From Ignelater luminosus (taxonomy: Eukaryota; Arthropoda; Insecta; Coleoptera; Elateridae), in contig VTPC01008161.1 of NCBI GenBank assembly GCA_011009095.1, positions 56,926 through 120,925 of the forward strand: 64,000 nucleotides of DNA. The letters are read 5' to 3'. Positions 46,927 through 58,565 of this stretch are shown here, piece after piece. Below the pieces are notes generated by a model. The model saw only the letters and a list, made by a program, of their open reading frames with translations, had not been told where the DNA came from and searched no databases. Both the position numbers and the translations under genes were made by a program. Each line of letters opens with the position of its first letter. Positions within the stretch are counted from its first letter, which is position 1.

Positions 46927-46928
46927 TA

Positions 46929-48836
46929 GCACACATCCTGGTAGCATGAAATTGATTTTCACATGTTGTTGTGTATAGAATCTGTATAAGACCAAAAGGT
47001 AAGAAGATGGATGATTTTTGATGAAATTAAAGACTAGCGATAACAACTGAAAAGATGCCTTCATCACGTTCGACTCCTTGTTTGAGATATACAAAATTTC
47101 AAACAAAAGAGGTCACAGAGTTTTTGTCACTATGAAACGAGAATGAAACTATGGTGCACTTTGTGTAGTGATTAATTCGGAACGTCCTAACCTTTTCTGC
47201 CATTCATAGTTTGAAATAAATAGACGCATGTACGAATGCAAATCGCAAATATCGCATATTTCTTAATTCGTTAGTGCCTCAATTCTTACGAATTACGCAT
47301 ACCACACTATGAATCGTCCACGGCTAATAGTCTATTTCTGACTTTATAGCAGCCCATTCGTTTAACAGTCTATAAACTCAGATCGGCTTGAAGAACCATT
47401 AGCCTCTTGAGAGAGTGTTGATTCCTTGATTACATAATTTACCTCCTTGTCTTATTCAAGAACAAATTAAATGAAAAGCATTTATTAATAAACATTGAAA
47501 ACTTTCAAGCTTTAGGGAACATGTAAAAAGGGAAAATTTGAGTCCCTGTCTGGAAATAGTTCTTCTTGTAGAAATAATTATAAACACCTGCCGATGCCTC
47601 TGCTGGCATATTTCAGTTTGCTTTTATCCTTCAAATATCTTTTGATAACCTTGATTTTTAATTTGATCACTGTTTTCGAGTTTGAGTCCAAACAGTCTAG
47701 AAAAATATCAACTAAAAGCTTATAGTTGCATTCACCTTTAAGATCCTTTATTTTTTGACTGTCTTAGTTAATATTACAAGTAATCCCGGAAGAAAAAGTT
47801 TGTCTAAGTTAGATCAGGAACTGTCGTGATTGAATATTGAAACTTGTTTTTGGAATCACTGATAGATCAGCAGAAATGCAGAGATACGATATGAGGCACT
47901 TAATCTTAAAATAGGAAATGGAGCAAAATATTATTGATATTAGTAATTTATTTATTTCCGAAAAGAGGAAAAGCTTGTACGCAAAAGTATCGATCTCAAA
48001 CTTACAAGATGCAAGAATTAAATAATCGTCTACCCTTTCAAGGATGTATTAATAGTAGCGTCTTACTTCAGTTTTGTACAGAAAGAAAAATTTTTGATTA
48101 TGTCCTACGCTAACGTGGTTATTAAAAAATGGTATCTTAGTAAAACATGTTGGGTCTGGCAACATTATCCTAAGCTTGTATTAGTGATGCAGTGGAAAAA
48201 ACAACGAAACCGATAACGGTGGTAACTGCATTGGCAATTCATTAAAACATCACAGTATATCTGTAAGTAAAGAGATGAGAGCTAGATTATAACTTATGAT
48301 CATGAAAATGATAAATTTAACTAACATATGTAGGAACCTAGAAGGAACGGTCATTGTATTTCATTTTGCCCTTTCGGTGCAGGCCTTCTGAGGAGGACGT
48401 AGCTGCTATGTATAAAAGAACAGGAACGTTTAAGAAGACCAAAGATAAGTATGGGATAAGAAATAATCAAATTCTTAAGAGTTGCTTTTGAGGTATTTGC
48501 ATACTTCTCTAAAGAAAACCAACCACGGTTTGCAGTTCCAAACCCAGTGCCTCCCAAATGGGAACCTAGAGCGTTAAACTTTCAACCAACCACATTGCTT
48601 AGTTATGGAACTACAAATATGCTTAGCTAAATATTTAGAATCCCTTCGGGGGGCGTCCATACTGCTGTCATCAGCATTACCGCCAGCTCTTGTTTTGACG
48701 TTGTACTGTTCATTCACATCAAACAGACAGTGTTTTCCAATTGCATCAATAATTTTGAATATGATACACTCTTTTTCACGCCATCCTGATGCACTTTATT
48801 CTAATATATCTGTAGAAAGACAATAATTTGTCTTTA
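46929..48836. other. Intergenic stretch
   Basis: No gene or element is recognised. The open frames at 46897-47106 and 48351-48557 (minus) and at 48605-48826 (plus) have no known domain. Confidence 0.55.
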
Positions 48837-49304
48837 TATGCAGGATCGCTAAAAAGTATGGAAACACGCTACCTCCGCAGAAACGGTAAGAGATAGACAA
48901 ATGAAATTTAGAAAGCTTAAAGTAGGTATTTGGTGTTATCTTTTGCGAAAGTAATTAAAAACAAATTTTTAATTTTTTTTCGTATGGCCGCCATATTGAA
49001 TTTCTTTAATTGGATCACCCTGACAAAAGAACAGCGATTATCTCCAAAACCTTTCAAGATAAGTATAGCAACTCTTATATCATTGAACTTGTCTTGCAAA
49101 TTCCTATCCAAATAAGGAGTTATATATAGAGTGTTCCATTTAAAAAAATTTAATATGGCAGCCGTACGAAAACAAAAATTGAAGATTTGTTTTTAATTAC
49201 CTTCGCAAAACATACCTACTTTAAGCTCTCCAAATTTCATTTGTCTATCTCTTACCGTTTCTGCGGGGGTAGCGTGTTTCCATACTTTTTAGCGACCCTG
49301 TATA
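48837..49304. mobile_element. Foldback MITE with about 170-bp inverted arms
   Basis: The left arm (48837 to about 49010) and the right arm (about 49130-49304) are near-exact inverted copies. Both read TCGCTAAAAAGTATGGAAAC, then ACGCTACC, then CGCAGAAACGGTAAGAGATA and GACAAATGAAATTT. They differ by scattered substitutions, and the left arm has one roughly 10-bp insertion near 48935. The arms end in CAGG(A/G)TCGCT next to TAT-rich flanks. The spacer is only about 120 bp and noncoding. Short open frames on both strands within the arms are by-products of the symmetry. With no transposase it is non-autonomous. A transcript across it would fold into a long hairpin. Confidence 0.88.
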
Positions 49305-49575
49305 TAAAACCCCTATTGGAAATTAGGGCTATTTTGTGTTTCTGGAAATATTAGTTTTTGAATAAAGAAGGCATGTCGAGCCGCTTAATCCTTCGTACTT
49401 GACGTTGCTATCAGATTGCGCCATAATCTTTTAATGCGGTTAATGTCATATTTGCATTTGTCTATAATCAGCATGAAGAGGGCAAATATTGATCATAATT
49501 ATCCTCCACCGAGAAATCCAAACAAGGACAAAACGATCGTCTGGAAGTTTGATGGTCAATGCTTAAATGATTTTT

Positions 49576-49614
49576 AATATATCTGTGAGGAAGATAATAA
49601 TTTGTCCTTTATAT
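49576..49614 (+). repeat. Second copy of the sequence flanking the foldback MITE
   Basis: AATATATCTGTGAGGAAGAT followed by AATAATTTGTCCTTTATAT resembles 48803-48839, the 37 bp immediately left of the MITE, with a few differences (AATATATCTGTAGAAAGACA, then ATAATTTGTCTTTATAT). It lies about 270 bp beyond the MITE's right end. Confidence 0.6.
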
Positions 49615-52255
49615 TTGAATTACATCAAGTATTTTTACTCATTGGAAACTAGTGAGTCTAAAAATTCTTTGAGATCGATTGTATGGATATTGGCTTAAAG
49701 AAAGTACGTATTCTAAAACCAAAATAAGAAATTAAATAAGAATTTTCCAAATTTTGTTAGCAGAATAACTGCTCAATTTTCTTAAATTTAAAATAAAGAA
49801 TTTGATTGCATTGTACATTTTTCAGCTTTATTAACGTAAAAATTATTACTTAAATTGATTCTTATCTAGATAAATTCCAAGTAATAGAAGATCATTTATT
49901 AATTTTAACCTAAACATGTATCACGATTAAAACAATACTAGTGGAAATACCATCTTAATGTAATTATGCTGACAAAGATTAATTTCAAAATTTATAAAGT
50001 TTATTTTGGGCATCTAAAAGTGAAATTAAATAGAAAAACTGCGAGACTACGGAATTTCAAGCCTAAAGATCAGCAGTCTTGGTGTTAAAAACTTTACTGA
50101 CCTATCAACGAAAGTTTAACAACAGAGTTTTCTGGAAGCGTTCCAAAGTATTGTGATGGAATATTGACCTGTGCATTCTGTGTGGACAGTGTGCTTCTTT
50201 TACAATAAAAATCTATAAAATATTAATTAACAATGATTCACAACGTGAAAACAAAATATTTTTTTGTAACTTTAATGGTTTTTTTAAAGATCATTTTTTG
50301 AACAGAAATTACATAATAAAAAAAGCGTAATTTCGAAATTAAATTAAAGAGAAAGTAGTAATAAAATTCTTAAATGCGAACCGGTAAAATGAAAAATCAT
50401 CACTGAACCATAATATTAAGTTATGCCTCAATTTTTCATACCATTTAGTAATCGATAGGTTCAAAGGGTAACTTTATGATATAATAACAAAAAACTTTCC
50501 AGCATTAGTGAGTTTTTTGCTAGTCTGGTAGCTGTAACATTACAATGCTTATATGTGTATAATACTGTGTCGAAATAGGTTTTCACAACAAAAAACACAT
50601 AGCTCGTGAACTTGCCAGTGCTTTGCTTGTAACGTCATCCCTCCAGAAACATTTGGGTTGGTTTTATGACGGAATATCTAACGAAATTAGTTCAAAAGTT
50701 ATAATTGATTTATAACGGAGCAAAACATTAATTTGGGTCAAATAGGGTTTTTGCAACAGTTTCGTAACAAAGGGAAACTATGAATTTTGATTTTGCAAGA
50801 TTGCGTCTTTTTTAGTGGTCTTGTTTTTAATAACAAGTTACGAAACGTGGTTGCTGCAAATTTAATAAGCAGTGTTCGCTGTAATTCTTTTAAGTTAGAG
50901 TGCTTTTTGAGAAGCGTTCGCGAAGCAAAATAAATTGGTAACGGATAGGAATTAATCGACAATCAATTGCAACAAATTGCGAAACGACTGTAATAAATCC
51001 AGAACGAGTTAAGAGATCGGCATTTGCAACATCTGATTGTAAACACGGATGGAAAAGAACGGCAATGTTGCATTTAAATGAGAAAATACATTGTAAAAGA
51101 GACAGACTAGAAAAGTGGTATTCCCTGGGGAAATGATAATAGACTTCAAACTGTTTATACCATTTATACGTTCTTAGAAATTGATGTTTACTACACTGAT
51201 ATTTTTAGGTTCTTAACTAAAACAAGTTTTAAAGTAGCTGTATTCTGAGTTCTAAAGCAAATTTAAATATAAATAATTGTATAACTTACCTACAAATTTT
51301 ATTAATTAGTTTCAGAGCTTAAAGAGTGTAGCAGTTTTAAAGCTTATGATTTTATATTTGCTTAATGTGAGTCTCCAAGATTTTTTCGAATTATAAAAAA
51401 TCGTGGAAATTTCCTGCTCTGATGTCTTTAGGGATACCATCCGTCCTTTTTATGAGTCGGAAGGAAATTCACAGTGTCGAAACATAACTAACTTGCCTTA
51501 GTGTAGTTTGGTGAAAAGAAGAAAAACCAAACACCAGGTACAAGCACGATAAAGGTATTTCCAAAGGCTTAGTACTTTTTCAATAAAATAAAATATGAGA
51601 CTTATAGTTATGATATTTAATTATAATTTAATAATTCTAAAAGCGTTACACACCTAAGTTTTAAAAAAAGGCAAAACATTCATATTATATGGTTTAAATG
51701 GCGATGATTACCTTAATAATGCAAATTAATAACCCTTGAAGGCCTTCATAACAATATTAATAAGATTTAAAAAATGTGAATAACGATAAATCAAAATATT
51801 TAAAAACTAGACTAAATTATGATAAAAATACAAAATTATTAAATAAACTTTATTGATTGAATTTCAATAAATTCTCTGATCCCATTAGAATAGAGATACG
51901 TCAAGAAAAATAATTTTAAAAACAATAACTAATACAAATAGGAACTTACTTTACAGTGAAGGTCAAGGTCAAACAATAACCTTACCCTAAGATAAAACAG
52001 CTGAATTCAAGTAAATTTTAATTTGATACAACACTACTTAAGTGATAAAAGTCTAGCTTAGGCACCAATAAACAAGTATTCATTCAAGTAAATTTTCAAG
52101 AAGTAAATACCTTCTTTTGTCTTGTCATATATTACTGTGTACCCAGTAGTAACTACCTGGATTCTAAATTCTGCGTTGGGACGACTATCCAGCAATGTCC
52201 CATAAATCCTTGTATGATAATCGGTCGATATTTGGTTTATAAAACCCTTGAAGAT
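49615..52255. other. AT-rich intergenic stretch
   Basis: Nothing recognised. The minus-strand open frame at 50738-50962 has no known domain. A lone TCAAGGTCA (51963-51971) has the form of a nuclear-receptor half-site but is not supported by context. Confidence 0.55.
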
Positions 52256-52500
52256 TCACAGATCAAGATGGCGACCACGCCCTTTTGATTATATTTGCTG
52301 CGGAATTGTAGTGAATACGGTAATAAATATACGGTAAAAAAGGCAATTTTAAAATTCAAATTACTGAAGAAACGAAATTGACGTGTGTATACGTTTGAGA
52401 TCTGCAGTGAAAAGAAAAGGGTTCACGATGCACACGAAGGGCCTGTAAAGTAACGCAGGCGTCATTTCCAACATAATACGCATTTTAATCACTAAATGTC
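52256..52500 (+). promoter_or_regulatory. Promoter-like patch (weak)
   Basis: TTTATAAAACCC (about 52238-52249) is followed by CAAGATGGCGACC (52264-52276), which contains a YY1/Pho-type GCCAT core on the minus strand. This overlaps CCACGCCC (52275-52282), a KLF/Sp-type box. The patch has higher GC and more CpG than its surroundings and lies upstream of an open frame starting at 52496. Each motif alone is weak, and their closeness is the only argument. No transcript evidence is visible. Confidence 0.2.
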
Positions 52501-52777
52501 ACTAGCAGGATTAAATGAAGAAAAAAGAGAAAATCGGCCAGACATAGTTAATCAGGAACAAGATAGTTTTCAAGGTTTAAGGTCTACAATATCAAATTTT
52601 TCTTTGCAAGGTTTTGATATAAAATCTGATCTTCTGGATGTCATCAACTTATTGGTTTCCAACTATTTTGGTATAAATTACCAATTAATGCAACTTGATG
52701 TAAAGGGCACTACGTTGCCGTTTTTTCCATTTATAAATAATTTCATTTTATACATATTTATATCCGGTGTCTGTTAA
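52496..52777 (+). other. Open frame of 93 codons, unrecognised; possible first exon
   Basis: It starts MSLAGLNEEKRENRPDIVNQ and has a hydrophilic, charge-rich first 26 residues unlike the hydrophobic Phe/Leu-rich spurious frames elsewhere. After TTTCAAG at about 52574 comes GTTTAAG, a usable splice-donor form, and the downstream residues become AT-biased. One reading is a first coding exon of about 80 bases following the GC-richer patch at 52256-52500. Another is chance. I do not recognise the protein. Confidence 0.2.
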
Positions 52778-53717
52778 AAAGTTTGTAATCCTAGAAAAAC
52801 TTCAGCTTGTGATAAGTGAACTGCTATGTTAAAAAAATGAAAATAATAAAAGTTTTAATACAAACCCAAAGCGATAAACGTAGATATACCAAGAAGGAGA
52901 AAGAATCAGAGAAACTAGGTAGCTAAAGTATTTATGAGCTATAATGGCAGAAAAAAAAGAAGGTATGGAGAGAAGTAGTCAGCTGTAAATATATAAAACT
53001 TTATACAATACATTGAAAAAGAAAGACCAAAGTAAACATTTCTGAAGCAACGTGAATGTTTATGTTAATGTACAGTAGTAAATTTTAGGTACTATCGGAA
53101 AGTTTTAAAAGCAAAATTGGAGCGTGCAAAAAGAAACTCCTAAGGAGAAGAGGCCAGAAGTGATAAGACAAAAAATGCGGAAATTAGGAAAAAATAAAAA
53201 TGACAGGGGTTTAAGAAAAATTCAAATGCAAAAGTTAAGATAGTGTCAACGACAAAATAGTAGAGGCTGTATAGCAGATGGATTTAGACAGTAGGCAAAG
53301 ACGGGCTAGGCCTAGGAAAACGTGAAATGCAGATATAACCAAATTTCATGTGGAAAAAAAGCTTAACTGAACTCAGGCTAAGAATGCAGCAATAGACAGA
53401 GAAAAACTGTAGCAAGATTAGAAATTCTACGCCCATGGTGGAAAAAGTTACGAGATGTAAGGAAGTAAGGATCTCCTCAAAGTCATTACAGGTATCAGGT
53501 GTGTTATTGTGATTCGTTGGCGTACAAGATCAGTTTACTTATACGTCAGACATCATCTACGAAGTAAAAATTTCTTGAAAGATTAAAAAATTGAGTTTCA
53601 ATTTTGTCAAAAAAAAATAAAAGTCTTCTTGTCCTTACGATCACACAGATGGAGCTTTGTTGAGACAGTACACGCTGCAAATCAAGTTTCTCTAAACATC
53701 TTTTCTTTCGTTCCTAC
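52778..53717. other. Purine-rich noncoding stretch
   Basis: From about 52860 to 53480 the plus strand is strongly A/G-rich. No sustained reading frame or known motif is seen. It could be a decayed lysine-rich transposon ORF or simply biased composition. Confidence 0.4.
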
Positions 53718-54008
53718 CTACAGTCTACCGTTTTTTCCACTGTTACGTCGTGTATTATACCCCAATTTGGATAGAAGAAAAGGATCTTTTGTAGAAAAAT
53801 GCTCCACCCGTATCTCTTTCATTCTTCCTAGGAAATATGCGGTTTGGCCTAAATTTTTGAAATTCCAAAAATAGGTTCTAGGCATAATTATTTCAATTGT
53901 CGTTACCACAAGGAAGACTGCTCCTACTGTGGTTCCGTATCTGATCGTTTCACTTAAGCGACCAACGCGATCTACTACGCATACCGCAACATCCGTACTT
54001 AAGGTCAT
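53718..54008 (-). other. Open frame of 96 codons, unrecognised
   Basis: The 5' half (from 54008) is CpG-richer than its surroundings and encodes MTLSTDVAVCVVDRVGRLSE, then a hydrophobic stretch TVGAVFLVVTTIEIIM at about residues 27-42 that could span a membrane. A plus-strand frame (53629-53874) overlaps the 3' half. No homologue comes to mind. It could be a decayed element, a captured exon or chance. Confidence 0.15.
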
Positions 54009-57000
54009 GCGTTAAAGAGAGGTTGAAATAATTGTTTTTTATTAACTTTATGTACATGAGATTTAGCAAAATACTTAGTTTAAGTAAATACTAAGAAATA
54101 ATGTTAGTTAAAGAATTTGATCCTAGAAGTCAGATTTCTAGATACTATAGTATTGCGGCGGCTTTGGTGTACCTCAAGGCTGAAAAGAGGTTTCTATAAC
54201 TAAGTAGGTTTTTTGTATCTTAAATGGCGTGTATGTAGAGCAAATTGTAATAAAATATCTTTGTAATTCCTCTTATGGACAAAGGCATTTTGTTTAAATT
54301 AATTACGTTGTCCTAGTCTGTAAACTTTTGACCTTACTATTTCGTTAGCTACTTCATGATACTCAACTAACAGACTTTAGAAAACAAAAATATGTCATCT
54401 AAACTAAAAAAGAAATAGCAAACATTATCAACTAAATGAAAAGGTCTTTTGCCAAAACTATCAGTGAGATCATTTAATTACATATACACTAAGGAAACTT
54501 TTGCAATCTTAATATATCAACTAAGATTCCTGTTGTACAAATTGTTGTCTATTTTATTCGTTTGAGTGCAACAATGGTCGCAATTGATTGCCAAAGAGAT
54601 TATTCCTAATTTTCAAAGGATCAGCTTTTTAAGTCAACTGATCTGGTCCCCGCAGACGAGACACCCTGCCAGAGAAATTCCAACGCAGCTCGGCAGTTGG
54701 AAATTATTTTTGACAGATTATATTAAATGTTGGAATATCACGAACAAACTTACCAATTTTGAACGTAACATTGCAACGTAAGTTTTGTACTGCATAAGCA
54801 GTTATTTCCTAGTAATACTATACTGATAAAACGCTTCGACATTTACTGTTATCAGCAAAATTAGCATCATTGTATTGCAAATAATGTGTGGAACTCAATA
54901 ATGCATTATTGTGCTGCTGCATGTACTTTGTGTTGCTGAAGTTATCTAGTTCCTGATCATTTTATAAAGCTCTAAACTCAACATCAAGTTTCAAACAGTC
55001 CAGATTGATTTTCATACCAATTAAAAAAACTTCATAATTAAATGTTACAGAAGTAGTTACTGCTGCTTGGATACTTGCATAACTGATTTAGAAAAACTGT
55101 AATAACTTTTAAGTTGATACTTGATAAGTAAAAATCTTTTTATTCTTCCTGTTATCCGTTTAACGGCTAATTTTATAGTACATTTCTATTTCTAATCATG
55201 CCGAGTGGTTGGTTACATTAGATTTAGCGTTAGCAAAATTTATTTGGTTGCCAGGAGATAAGGATATTACTCATTCACTGCTTAGATGCAATGTCAGAGA
55301 TGTTACATAGGATTTCAGACTAATAAATTACATTAATGTCTTACAGTCGGACCAGATAAGATACTGTACTATCTATTCTCTTTGCTGTTAGCGTATAAGT
55401 TGCTTCTCCACAGGAAACTCTGTAGCACCACAGATATAACATTTCTGGAAAATAAATTTCTTTCGGTAAATCTGCTAAATATTGAATTACAACTACATTT
55501 TGTAAACACAATCTTGAATTACCTTTGGTAATAATATTCGATCTATCAGTGCGTACCGGCATTAACAAGCTTTGTTGTATTCAACAAAGCACTCAAAGCG
55601 GACCTGAAATAGGACGGGGTAACTAATCGAGTGGATATAATTATTGCTCTACGTCCCTTCTAATGTAATAGTGACCTAATTAACAAGGGCGAAGTTACTA
55701 CCTACTCAATATTTAAGGAAGCAAAATTAATTCCCTACTACAGACCTACAACTAACTGTAATGCCCACAAATCTACTAATTTCTATTCATGTTAGATTTA
55801 ACCGCAAATAACCAACTAGCAACTATACGTTTAAACTCATCTGTAATTGCTAATTAACAAACAATTATTAAGCATCCGTAAATTCTGTTTATTGAATTTT
55901 ATCTGATCGCATTTAGAGAGAACATTGGAAAACTTGTAATAGAAAAGTTTAATTTTACTGAATATATTTAAAACTCTACTGTATAAAATTCTATTTAAAA
56001 CGATCATTAACTAGTTGATATACAAAACAATGTAAATTCCATGTAAAAAGACGTTTGAAACGTGGCACAATTTGGTATATCTTGATAACTTGCTTATCTA
56101 CCTAATCGAACCCAAAGGCACGATTAGGTTCAATTCAACCTGAAAGCCCGATAAAACTTTTGATTTTGATTTGGCTCATTAACTCGTTAGAAGAGAAACA
56201 AAAGCAAAGCAAAATGAAGAATGATTTTCCACTTTTATTTTATTTTTTGTTTTTCCAAAACATGGTAACGTTTATGTTATTAATGGGATGTACTTTACAG
56301 AGTGATTGAAAGAAAATTATTATTTGCAAATTCCATATATTGATATCCTTCTGGTAGGAAATACGTAAAACTGATTTGCAATAATCTAAACCGTAAGCAA
56401 TGAAAAATCCATAGCGAACGAATTTATTTCTAGCAAAATCTTACTATTAATTGTGAATATTGTACTTAATAAAATTGTTATAATAGAAAGAGATACACTT
56501 AAGATTTGTGGGTGTAAATGAAGCTCCACAGTCAAGAATATGCAATTCCATGCAATAATGAAGAGATTATTTGTAGTATACAAAATCGAATTATTTAAAA
56601 TAATAAACCGACAAAGAAAGCTTAGGTTTCTTTTAGTGGTAGCGGTATGTGAAGAAAGTGGCAAATTATGTTTAAAGCAAATCACTTTGCGCAATTGATT
56701 GTTGTTAGGATCTTTGAAGTGATTTGGCCCGAACATTCAAAAGTTCGTCATTAGGTTAAGGAATTTATTAATTTAAGAGTGAACATAAAAATTGAGGACA
56801 AAGGTTGGTCAACAAAATTTGATTCCTCAGATCAAAGATAACGAACTGCCAAGGGATTTTTCATTCAATTCTGTTTTATATCGATTTTAAGTCAGTTTGT
56901 ATATTTGTGATTTTTCATATTTTTGGTCATTATTCTATAGAGAAATCAAAAAAAACCTTATCACGGTCGGCTTCGAAATTGAAAACGTTTGTCGGCGCTC

Positions 57001-57060
57001 GACATATTAATTATAGCTATAAACATAGTGTAGGTAATCAATAACAATATTAGCTGTCAA
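54009..57060. other. AT-rich intergenic stretch
   Basis: Nothing recognised. The open frames at 54566-54781 (plus), 55341-55568 (minus) and 56386-56736 (minus) have no known domain. Confidence 0.55.
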
Positions 57061-58430
57061 ATTTTGTGGTTACTTTTTGAGAATACTTACACCAACTATT
57101 TTCAAATGAACCAGTCCGGAAATATGCTTCTAATAAATAAGATTCCTGTTCTTAACATGTGTCTGAAAAAGTCTCCAAACAAGATTGATGTCAGTATAGT
57201 TCAATGGTTTTTTGTTTTCTCACCTCCACGTTGGAGCATTAAGAAAAGATGTCTTTTTCCGGCATATCTTGGAATAGAAACATTCCATTGATATGGAACG
57301 TTTTTTTCGTGAACTCAACATGTGGGCCGGGTGTGGACGATCTACGATTGTTTTTCCATTGCATATTTTGAAAAATCAGAGTTTGGTCATTTGAACCATC
57401 GCACTTGGCCGTAATTGGATCTGTTAAGTACAAAGAAGTTCTGTTGAGTGAACCCCGACAACAGCGAATTCGATTTCAAACTCAAACTTACCCCTTTTAA
57501 AACAATTGAAGGTAGCGTGGTAAAAATGGTACCAGGGAATGAATTTTATCAATCCGAACAAAACTCGAACGAAAGAATTGCCAAAATCGATCGGCAAGTA
57601 TTTCATATTCATTGCTTACCACGGGATCTATGATGGCCTCCTGCTCGATTGTTTATTGGTGATTAATCGGACGTATGGGATCTAAAATCTATTTTTGTTT
57701 ATTAAAATAAATTTTATAACTTAGTTCTTGCATTAAAGTCATTGAAAACAAGAAATAGGTAATTTTGATGAGACAAGAGTCATTTTTCATGATCATTGGC
57801 TAGAAATTGATCACAAACTTATCAAACATCATTCTAAAATGTTTTTCCAAAGCTAATGTGAGCTGCATAAGTATATTTAATAGTTTATAATTGAATTTAA
57901 TTAAAATACTGACTAAAAAGTATGAAGAATCATGGATATCTTATAAATCTGAATGTATTGACTTCAAATCGGTATAAAACAAAACTTTGCGCTAGAAATG
58001 AAAATTTCCTTGGTAGTTCCTCGTTTATTGAGCTGAAGAATCAAATGCCATTGACCAACCTTTGCCAGCAAAAGTTTTTTCCAAATTCGTTTCACTATGT
58101 TTTAAGAAGGCGTTGAAAAGTCTATAATGGGCACAAATTTCCGCTTTTTTCGTTGTATGACCATCTCGGATGTCTTTTCAGAGTATTTAGTTTGCCATTT
58201 GCTAAATCTCGCCTGGGCTTAAGCACCTCATTTAGTCTACTCAGGTGTGTGTGAGATGTCGAAATAAATCATTTTTGGGCGTTGAATTCAGTTACTGAGG
58301 CAAAACTGCTTTTTTGACAAGTGATGTTGATATCGCATTTTATCAAAAATATTTATGACAGATCATGGAATGAAACAAATTACACATTACTTTTAGATCC
58401 ATGCAAGTCCCAAACTCGTGTAAAATAGAC
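57061..58430. other. Unassigned stretch with several short open frames on both strands
   Basis: Base composition is less AT-biased from 57060 to 57660. Open frames occur on both strands: plus 57064-57291 and 57448-57633, minus 57239-57433 and 57424-57612. The minus pair nearly joins end to end and includes SNDQTLIFQNMQWKNNRRSS. No family is recognised. This may be an old unidentified transposon. Confidence 0.3.
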
Positions 58431-58444
58431 AGCACTTACTTGTC

Positions 58445-58565
58445 GAAAGTTCGGCTGGCCTATTGGTAACCGGTGGTTGACAGCATGCAAGTGTTCAACC
58501 CCAGGCTGATGGAGATAGAATTTTTGAGTATTCCAGTTGATTTGAAAACCCCTACGTCTGGCCAT
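58445..58565 (+). repeat. Possible tRNA-derived SINE head (weak)
   Basis: TGGCCTATTGG (58456-58466) resembles a Pol III A box, and TGTTCAACCCC (58492-58502) a B box. The starts are 36 bp apart, near but below tRNA spacing. The stretch is GC-richer than its flanks. No cloverleaf can be completed, so it is not a tRNA gene. No tail or target duplication was identified. Confidence 0.3.

Larger units (their letters stand above)
45634..46928 (+). mobile_element. Structurally complete mariner transposon
   Basis: The element proper is 45636-46926 (1291 bp), bordered on each side by TA (45634-45635 and 46927-46928). The 27-bp terminal inverted repeats match at 25 positions. The left begins CGAGGGTTGCTATTTATAAT and the right, read inward, begins CGAGGGTTGCTATTTATATT. 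Inside lies one uninterrupted transposase gene with about 175 bp of 5' leader and 66 bp between stop and right end. Nothing visible is missing for an autonomous element, which contrasts with every other transposon in the window. Confidence 0.95.

Noticed and set aside
48930-49115. Overlapping open frames on both strands inside the foldback MITE
   Set aside because: They arise from the inverted arms and carry no domain.
51963-51971. TCAAGGTCA nuclear-receptor-type site
   Set aside because: A single 9-base match is near chance level in this length, and no promoter or gene adjoins it.
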